Origin: Flavobacteriaceae bacterium
GTDB taxonomy: Bacteria > Bacteroidota > Bacteroidia > Flavobacteriales > Flavobacteriaceae
NCBI GenBank assembly: GCA_015490835.1
Contig: WFXA01000170.1
Coordinates: 1-35,878 of the forward strand
Length of the DNA stretch: 35,878 bases
Direction: 5' to 3'
Part shown: positions 30,515-35,878 of the stretch, piece by piece
Numbering within the stretch: position 1 is the stretch's first letter
Layout of the letters: each line of letters begins with the position of its first letter
Translations under genes and position numbers: made by a program
Notes under the pieces: model-generated
Told to the model about the DNA's origin: nothing
Seen by the model: only the letters and a program-made list of their open reading frames with translations
The model's database searches: none

Positions 30515-32929
30515 TTAATACAAAGGAGGGAAATCAGTTGGATTTACTTCATTCATTATCTCATATACTTTTTCAAAAACATCCTCTACCGATGGTTTTG
30601 AAAAATAATCGCCGTCGGTTCCGTAAGCCGGTCGGTGTTGTTTTGCCGTAAGGGTTTGCGGTTTGCTGTCTAAATATTGATAGGCATTTTGCTCTTCTAA
30701 AACAGTTTGTAATATATATGCCGAAGCTCCTCCCGGTACATCTTCGTCAATCACCAACAAGCGGTTGGTTTTTGCTACACTTTTTACAATGTCATGATTT
30801 AAATCTAAGGGTAATAATGTTTGAACATCAATTACTTCTGCATTAATTCCTACTTGCAAAAGTTCTTTAGTGGCATCTTCAACTATGCGCAAGGTGCTTC
30901 CGTAAGAAACCAAGGTTATATCGGTTCCTTCTTTTACGGTTTCTACCACGCCGATAGGTGTTTTAAATTCGCCTAAATTAACAGGTAATTTTTCTTTTAA
31001 TCGGTATCCGTTAAGGCATTCTACAACAAGAGCCGGTTCGTCTGTTTCTAATAGTGTATTGTAAAAACCGGCAGCTTTGGTCATATTTCTAGGCACTAAG
31101 ATGTACATTCCTCTTAATAAATGAATTAACCCACCCATAGGCGAACCACTATGCCAAATACCTTCTAACCGGTGTCCTCGTGTACGCACGATAAGCGGGG
31201 CTTTTTGTTTTCCGAAGGTTCGGTATCGTACAGTAGCTAAATCATCGCTCATAATTTGAAGACAATACAGGACGTAATCTAAATATTGTATTTCGGCAAT
31301 AGGTCGTAACCCACGCATTGCCATTCCTATTCCTTGCCCGATAATTGTCGCTTCGCGTATTCCGGTATCGGATACTCTAATCTCACCAAATTTTTCTTGT
31401 AATCCTTCCAGTCCTTGATTAACATCGCCAATTTTCCCGCTGTCTTCTCCAAATATAAGCACGTTGGGGTGGGTTTTAAAAATGGCTTCAAAATTATCTC
31501 TCAACACCAATCTAGCATCTACTATTTCGGAATTTTCATCGTACTTGGGAAGTACTTCTTTTATAGAAATAGCTTTGTTTACAGTTTCAGAATACAAGTG
31601 TGCACTGTATTTGGGCTGAATGATTTCAAAGTAATTATGAATCCAATCTTGCAGTTGTTTTTTTGCACCCGATTCTTCAGAAGCAACATAACGTAACCCT
31701 TTACGGGCGGTTGCAATAATATCTCTTCGTAGCGGCGATTTTTCTTGAGCCAAATCATCACTTAATTTTTTAATAAAAATCTTATTACTGCTGTTTTCTG
31801 ATAGGTTAGTAAGAAGGGTAATTGCTTCTTGCTGTTCTTTTATTTGAGGTTCTATAAAAGCTTTCCAAGCACGTGTTTTTCCTTCGCGCACTTGTTTTTT
31901 TATGTCTTTTTCAAGTTGTACTAATTCTTCGTCGGTGGCAATGCCGGTTTCGATTATCCATTGTCTCATTTTTACGTTACAATCGTGTTCTTTTTCCCAT
32001 TGTAAACGTTCGGTACTTTTATAACGTTCATGCGAACCACTGGTAGAATGTCCTTGCGGTTGGGTAAGTTCTTGTACGTGAATTAAGTACGGAATGTGAT
32101 TGGCACGTGCATCGTCTCCTGCTTTTTGATATACCTCGACAAGAGAGGGATAGTCCCAGCCTTTTACCCGAATAATCTCGTATCCTTTTTGGTTTTGAGT
32201 ACGTTGAAAACCGCTTAGTATTTCCGAAATATTTTCTTTGGTGGTTTGATCTTTTGCGTGAACCGATATTCCGTATTCATCATCCCAAACACTCATTACC
32301 ATTGGGACTTGTAATACACCGGCGGCATTAATGGTTTCCCAGAATAATCCTTCGCTGGTACTGGCATTTCCTATGGTTCCCCACGCTACTTCGTTTCCGT
32401 TGATGGAGAAATTGGTTTTGTCGGGAATTCCACTAAGGTTTCTATATACTTTTGAAGCTTGCGCAAGACCTAAGAGTCTGGGCATTTGTCCGGCGGTGGG
32501 GGAAATGTCAGGGCTACTGTTTTTTAATGTGGTTAGATTTTTCCAACTTCCGTCTTCATTTAAGGTATGCGTAGTAAAATGACCTCCCATTTGTCTACCG
32601 GCACTCATGGGCTCCGATTCTATTGTGGTGTGAGCATATAATCCTGCAAAAAATTCTTCGATAGTAAGTTTACCAATTGCCATAAAAAAGGTTTGGTCGC
32701 GGTAATAACCACTACGCCAATCGCCGTTTTTAAATGCTTTTGCCCAAGCTAATTGCGGGACTTCTTTTCCGTCTCCAAAAATTCCGAATTTGGCTTTTCC
32801 GGTAAGCACTTCTCTACGACCTAACAAACTACATTCTCTACTGGTAACAGCAATTTTATAATCGTTTAAAACTTCGGTCTTAAAATCTTTAAAAGAAAGC
32901 TTGTTATTGGTTTGAGAATTTGTTTGCAT
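30515..32929 (-). CDS. Fused alpha/beta E1 component of a 2-oxoacid dehydrogenase
   Basis: 804 aa. The N-terminal half (about 1-400) is E1-alpha: MPRLLGLAQASKVYR, the thiamine-diphosphate region GTIGNASTSEGLFWETIN, and the loop GHSTSGSHERYKSTERL. The C-terminal half (about 465-800) is E1-beta: VLIFGEDSGKIGDVNQGLEGLQEKFG, RVSDTGIREATIIGQGIGMAMRGLRPIAEIQYLDY, and the C-terminal transketolase domain ITLVSYGSTLRIVEDATKEL. The complex decarboxylates pyruvate or, more likely, branched-chain 2-oxoacids and passes the acyl group to E2 lipoate. Such fused E1 proteins are usual in Bacteroidetes. E2 and E3 are not in the window. A strong promoter-like TTG-N20-TACCTTTG lies just upstream. The substrate is not settled by sequence reading. 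Confidence 0.92.
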   Translation of the reverse strand: MQTNSQTNNKLSFKDFKTEVLNDYKIAVTSRECSLLGRREVLTGKAKFGIFGDGKEVPQLAWAKAFKNGDWRSGYYRDQTFFMAIGKLTIEEFFAGLYAHTTIESEPMSAGRQMGGHFTTHTLNEDGSWKNLTTLKNSSPDISPTAGQMPRLLGLAQASKVYRNLSGIPDKTNFSINGNEVAWGTIGNASTSEGLFWETINAAGVLQVPMVMSVWDDEYGISVHAKDQTTKENISEILSGFQRTQNQKGYEIIRVKGWDYPSLVEVYQKAGDDARANHIPYLIHVQELTQPQGHSTSGSHERYKSTERLQWEKEHDCNVKMRQWIIETGIATDEELVQLEKDIKKQVREGKTRAWKAFIEPQIKEQQEAITLLTNLSENSSNKIFIKKLSDDLAQEKSPLRRDIIATARKGLRYVASEESGAKKQLQDWIHNYFEIIQPKYSAHLYSETVNKAISIKEVLPKYDENSEIVDARLVLRDNFEAIFKTHPNVLIFGEDSGKIGDVNQGLEGLQEKFGEIRVSDTGIREATIIGQGIGMAMRGLRPIAEIQYLDYVLYCLQIMSDDLATVRYRTFGKQKAPLIVRTRGHRLEGIWHSGSPMGGLIHLLRGMYILVPRNMTKAAGFYNTLLETDEPALVVECLNGYRLKEKLPVNLGEFKTPIGVVETVKEGTDITLVSYGSTLRIVEDATKELLQVGINAEVIDVQTLLPLDLNHDIVKSVAKTNRLLVIDEDVPGGASAYILQTVLEEQNAYQYLDSKPQTLTAKQHRPAYGTDGDYFSKPSVEDVFEKVYEIMNEVNPTDFPPLY

Positions 32930-32948
32930 AGTACCGTTTTTTACCTTG

Positions 32949-32979
32949 CAAAGGTAGTAAAAACAACCAACTTAAACAA
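32949..32979 (-). promoter_or_regulatory. Bacteroidetes promoter for the E1 gene
   Basis: On the minus strand TTG (32977-32979) is followed after 20 bases by TACCTTTG (32949-32956), a full match to TTG-N17-23-TAnnTTTG. The start codon at 32929 lies about 20 bases further on, leaving a short leader. Confidence 0.65.
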
Positions 32980-33024
32980 TACTCTTTTTTTGAAAGAACA
33001 ACAGTGATTTAATTAAAATAGCAA

Positions 33025-33252
33025 TTATTTTTTACCAAAAACACCTAATTTGATTAAAATAATACGAATAAGCAAAATAAACGGAAAGCCATGAAGAACG
33101 ACATCAAACCAATCTATCAGGTTCATTCCGTTTGCTCCTCCGGCAATCCATTTTAATTTTCCCAAAATATGTGGTTCGGGGAAAAAGGGGGCAAACCCCA
33201 AGGTAAGACATAGCAGTATTATTAATTTGGTATCGTTTACGATTCTTTTCAT
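33025..33252 (-). CDS. Small two-helix membrane protein, conserved type in Flavobacteriia
   Basis: 75 aa. Two hydrophobic segments (TKLIILLCLTLGFAPFFPEPHI and VVLHGFPFILLIRIILIKLGVF) flank a polar loop with KLKWIAGGANGMNLIDWFD. Short proteins of this pattern (a PEPH motif, then W.aGG...M...DW.D) are common in Bacteroidetes and sometimes labelled 'RND transporter' without basis. The function is unknown. It is divergent from the AcpH-like gene; the minus strand reads TAAATTTG shortly before its ATG, a partial promoter match. Confidence 0.7.
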   Translation of the reverse strand: MKRIVNDTKLIILLCLTLGFAPFFPEPHILGKLKWIAGGANGMNLIDWFDVVLHGFPFILLIRIILIKLGVFGKK

Positions 33253-33345
33253 AGTTCAAATTTATAGTCATTTCAAAAATATGTATTCTGTCTCTAAATT
33301 AATGTAATGTTAGAAGTTTTGCTTAAATTTTGTACTTTCGTTTTA

Positions 33346-33930
33346 ATGAATTATCTCGCACATATATATCTTTCTGGAAATGATGAAGGAATCATTATTG
33401 GTAATTTTATTGCAGATGGCATTAAAGGAAAGAAGTATAAAAAATTCCCGAAATCTATTCAAAAAGGTATTTTATTACACCGCGCTATCGATTCTTATAC
33501 CGATACACATCCTATTGTAAAAAGAAGCACAGCAAGACTTCATAAAAAACATGGGCATTTTAGCGGTGTCGTAGTAGATGTGCTTTACGATCATTTTCTA
33601 GCTAAAAATTGGAGTGATTATAGTAAAATACCTTTGAATGAATATATAACGAATTTTTATGATTTATTACAAAAAAATTATGCTATTTTACCCAAACGCA
33701 TTCAAAAAATGATGCCGGCAATGCTTTCTGAAAACTGGTTGCTAAACTACCAAAGTTTACAAGGCATTAGTATTATATTGAATAAAATGTATAAGCGAAT
33801 TAATAGAGAAACCAATTTAAATTTTGCTATTTTAGACTTTGAAAAACATTATACCGAATTTGAAACCGATTTCACCTGGTTTTTTAAAGAGTTGATTAAC
33901 TATGCAGAACAAAAACAAACCGAATTATGA
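33346..33930 (+). CDS. AcpH-like ACP phosphodiesterase (DUF479)
   Basis: 194 aa from ATG 33346; the track start 13 codons earlier is replaced because the family begins M-N-(Y/F)-L-A-H. Seen here: MNYLAHIYLSG, IIGNFIADGIKGK, GILLHRAIDSYTDTHPIVKRS, VVVDVLYDHFLAKNW. The conserved H/D residues fit the HD-like metal phosphodiesterase fold of AcpH, which removes 4'-phosphopantetheine from acyl carrier protein. The length matches E. coli AcpH (193 aa). Activity on ACP in Bacteroidetes is assumed from family membership. Its TGA overlaps the ggt ATG (ATGA), so the two are translationally coupled, without an obvious metabolic link. Confidence 0.85.
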   Translation: MNYLAHIYLSGNDEGIIIGNFIADGIKGKKYKKFPKSIQKGILLHRAIDSYTDTHPIVKRSTARLHKKHGHFSGVVVDVLYDHFLAKNWSDYSKIPLNEYITNFYDLLQKNYAILPKRIQKMMPAMLSENWLLNYQSLQGISIILNKMYKRINRETNLNFAILDFEKHYTEFETDFTWFFKELINYAEQKQTEL

Positions 33931-35630
33931 AACGAATATTTTTATTGCTACTATTTATTTCCTTTCTTTCTTGTAAAGAAGATGTCCCAACAGAAATATT
34001 AAAAAAGCAACCAAATAGAGGATTAGTAACCAATAAAGCGATGGTTGTTTCGGCACGAGCCGAAGCTTCAAAAATAGGAAATGACATACTTAAAAAAGGA
34101 GGAAATGCGTTTGATGCTATGGTTGGCACCGAAATGGCGTTAGCTGTTTGTTATCCTTTTGCAGGGAGCTTGGGCAGTGGAGGTTTTATGGTGTATCGAA
34201 CCCAATACGGTGAGAAAGGGGCGTTAAATTATCGAGAAAAAGCACCATTGGCAGCATACAGAGATATGTATTTAGATGAAAAGGGTGAATTTATTTCAGA
34301 TAAAAGCAAAAAAGGACCTTTTGCAATTGGTGTTCCCGGAACCGTTGCAGCTATTTTTTCGGTTCACGAAAAATACGGTACACTTCCTATTGAAGAACTT
34401 TTAAAACCTGTTATTGATTTAGCGACAAACGGATTTGTCATTACCGAAAATCAAGCAAACCGATTAAATCATTACGCTCCAATGTTTAAGGAAGTTAACC
34501 AAGAGGAAAGTATTTTTACACAAACTTTTAAAGCCGGAGATACACTAAAAAATGTGGCTTTGGCAAAAACCTTACAAACTATTTCGGACAAAGGAAGAAA
34601 TGCTTTTTATAAAGGCGAGATAGGTAAAAAATTAGTAAATTTCATTCAGAACAAAGGTGGAATTATTACAGAAAAAGATTTAGAACTATACGAAACCCAA
34701 TGGCGTGACCCCATTGAGTTTGATTATAAAGACCTTCACGTTATTTCTATGTCTCCACCGTCTAGTGGCGGTATTTGTTTGGGTGAAATTTTAAAAATGA
34801 TAGAACCTTATGATATTGAACAATATCCGCACAACGGTGTAAAATATGTACAACTACTTACCGAAGCCGAACGCAGAGCTTATGCCGACAGGAGTTATTA
34901 TTTGGGCGACCCTGATTTTGTTTCTATCCCAATAGATACACTACTAAGCAAAGACTATTTAAAAAGAAGAATGAAAAATTTTTCTTGGAATAAAGCCACA
35001 CCTTCCGATAGTATTTCTTACGGAAAAATTTCAGGTTATGAAAGCAATGAAACCACACATTATTCTATTGTAGATCAGTTTGGAAACGCCATTGCCGCAA
35101 CCACTACACTAAACGGAGCGTATGGTTCAAAACTGTACGTAAAAGAACTGGGGTTTTTCTTAAACAACCAAATGGATGATTTTAGTGCCAAGCCGGGTAC
35201 ACCCAATATGTTTGGTCTTATTGGAGGTGAAGCTAACGCAATTGCTCCACAAAAACGAATGTTAAGCTCTATGACACCAACCATTGTAGAGAAAAACGGA
35301 AAACTATGGATGACGGTTGGTACTCCCGGAGGCTCTACCATTATAACCTCGGTGTTACAAACCATTTTAAACGTGTATGAATACGATATGTCTATGCAAG
35401 AAGCCGTAGATGCACCAAGATTTCATCACCAATGGCTTCCGGATATCGTGCAGTTTGAACCGATGATGTTTGATATAAAGGTATTAGATACCCTAATTGA
35501 TAAAGGGTATCAAGTAGATGAAAAAAAATCGAGAATCATAGGAAAAGTAGATGCCATACTGGTTTTGCCTAACGGAAAATTAGAAGGCGGTGCCGATAAG
35601 CGTGGTGACGATGCCGCAGTCGGGTTTTAA
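33927..35630 (+). CDS. ggt: Gamma-glutamyltransferase, lipoprotein form
   Basis: 567 aa. Signal IFLLLLFISFLSC with CKEDVP after it suggests a lipidated envelope enzyme. The GGT fold is clear: large-subunit AMVVSARAEASKIGNDILKKGGNAFDAMV and GGFMVYR; the self-cleavage and catalytic threonine in ESNETTHYSIVD (T376); then small-subunit NNQMDDFSAKPGTPN, RMLSSMTPTIV and GTPGGSTIIT. It cleaves the gamma-glutamyl bond of glutathione and other gamma-glutamyl peptides, transferring to water or amino acids. It overlaps the AcpH-like gene by 4 bp. The GshB-like operon 28 kb away might share gamma-glutamyl chemistry, but that is speculative. Confidence 0.95.
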   Translation: MKRIFLLLLFISFLSCKEDVPTEILKKQPNRGLVTNKAMVVSARAEASKIGNDILKKGGNAFDAMVGTEMALAVCYPFAGSLGSGGFMVYRTQYGEKGALNYREKAPLAAYRDMYLDEKGEFISDKSKKGPFAIGVPGTVAAIFSVHEKYGTLPIEELLKPVIDLATNGFVITENQANRLNHYAPMFKEVNQEESIFTQTFKAGDTLKNVALAKTLQTISDKGRNAFYKGEIGKKLVNFIQNKGGIITEKDLELYETQWRDPIEFDYKDLHVISMSPPSSGGICLGEILKMIEPYDIEQYPHNGVKYVQLLTEAERRAYADRSYYLGDPDFVSIPIDTLLSKDYLKRRMKNFSWNKATPSDSISYGKISGYESNETTHYSIVDQFGNAIAATTTLNGAYGSKLYVKELGFFLNNQMDDFSAKPGTPNMFGLIGGEANAIAPQKRMLSSMTPTIVEKNGKLWMTVGTPGGSTIITSVLQTILNVYEYDMSMQEAVDAPRFHHQWLPDIVQFEPMMFDIKVLDTLIDKGYQVDEKKSRIIGKVDAILVLPNGKLEGGADKRGDDAAVGF

Positions 35631-35702
35631 TTATTTATTTGCAAATGTACCTTACGAACCTTTGAGTGTTTTTATAATGCTTAAAATACTTAGTTTATCT
35701 CT

Positions 35703-35731
35703 TTGACTTATTTAATATACCTTTATATTTG
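35703..35731 (+). promoter_or_regulatory. Bacteroidetes promoter for the Wza-like gene
   Basis: TTG (35703-35705), 18-base spacer, TATATTTG (35724-35731): a full match to TTG-N17-23-TAnnTTTG. The ATG at 35751 follows 19 bases later. It probably starts a polysaccharide export operon running out of the window. Confidence 0.65.
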
Positions 35732-35750
35732 CACTAACTAATACAAATTC

Positions 35751-35878
35751 ATGAATAAGTTTTTTCTTTTACTACTTGTTTCTTTTTTGCTTTTTTCTTG
35801 TGCTACAAAGAAACAAATACTCTATTTTCAGGATATTGATGACCTAGACAACCGGAACATCACAACCACTTTCGATCC
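35751..35878 (+). CDS. Wza-type polysaccharide export lipoprotein, 5' part only
   Basis: The window ends after 42 codons: MNKFFLLLLVSFLLFSC, then ATKKQILYFQDIDDLDNRNI. A lipoprotein signal followed by KKQILYFQDID is the standard opening of the Bacteroidetes polysaccharide export protein (Wza/BexD family), the outer-membrane channel for capsule or exopolysaccharide. It is too short for the ORF track. Not enough is present to judge integrity. It suggests that a capsule locus begins at the window's right edge. Confidence 0.75.
   Translation, partial: MNKFFLLLLVSFLLFSCATKKQILYFQDIDDLDNRNITTTFD

Overview
The window looks like chromosomal DNA of a member of the Flavobacteriaceae (Bacteroidetes). 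The DNA is AT-rich and start codons lack Shine-Dalgarno sequences. Several promoters fit the Bacteroidetes TTG/TAnnTTTG pattern. The gene content is typical of the group: DUF3810, a fused alpha/beta 2-oxoacid dehydrogenase E1, a FecI/FecR/TonB-receptor set, lipoproteins with acidic residues after the lipid cysteine, S74-type fibre proteins and QEGLA-motif proteins. All coordinates and alignments were made by eye.

Layout. (1) 1-910: the 3' end of an rRNA operon (5S rRNA plus terminator), then a scar in which a solitary IS3-type orfA runs into the last 38 codons of a MscS-family channel gene. (2) 1057-3150: two secreted proteins sharing an N-terminal module with the large fibre protein further on. 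(3) 3223-6246: a tightly packed three-gene operon of a GshB-like ATP-grasp ligase, an N-formylglutamate-amidohydrolase-like enzyme and a QEGLA (DUF1704) metallopeptidase-like protein. This is the best candidate for a little-described biochemical system. (4) 6369-11391: DUF3810 membrane zincin; then on the minus strand a TPR histidine kinase with NarL-type regulator (ATGA overlap), an SRPBCC protein and small envelope proteins. (5) 11397-18046, minus strand: a cluster of secreted proteins made of a 1092-aa S74 fibre protein with two repeat blocks, a pair of cysteine-containing paralogues (one frameshifted), and three unrecognised exported proteins.

(6) 18047-18517: a non-coding stretch with a 14-bp tandem repeat. 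(7) 18518-25101: an ECF sigma/FecR/TonB-receptor locus. Divergent from it is a large repeat-containing lipoprotein, followed by a one-domain relative interrupted by a single TGA. A 14-bp motif (AAACAAGGTAGGGT) lies upstream of both fecR and the divergent lipoprotein, suggesting that one sigma factor drives both. (8) 25250-30058: an apparent operon of DUF2490 outer-membrane protein, P-loop NTPase, ABC half-transporter with an eroded nucleotide-binding domain, and a beta-helix-like lipoprotein. (9) 30101-35878: fused E1 with a downstream lipoprotein, a small membrane protein, AcpH-like phosphodiesterase overlapping gamma-glutamyltransferase, and the start of a Wza-type polysaccharide export lipoprotein.

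Main results: two genes broken by single lesions that can be read by comparison with neighbouring paralogues (one extra A near 15037; GGA to TGA at 24901), the shared sigma-factor motif, the ATP-grasp/FGase/QEGLA operon, and the ABC protein lacking most of its canonical catalytic residues. I see no CRISPR array, tRNA, prophage or recognised defence system.
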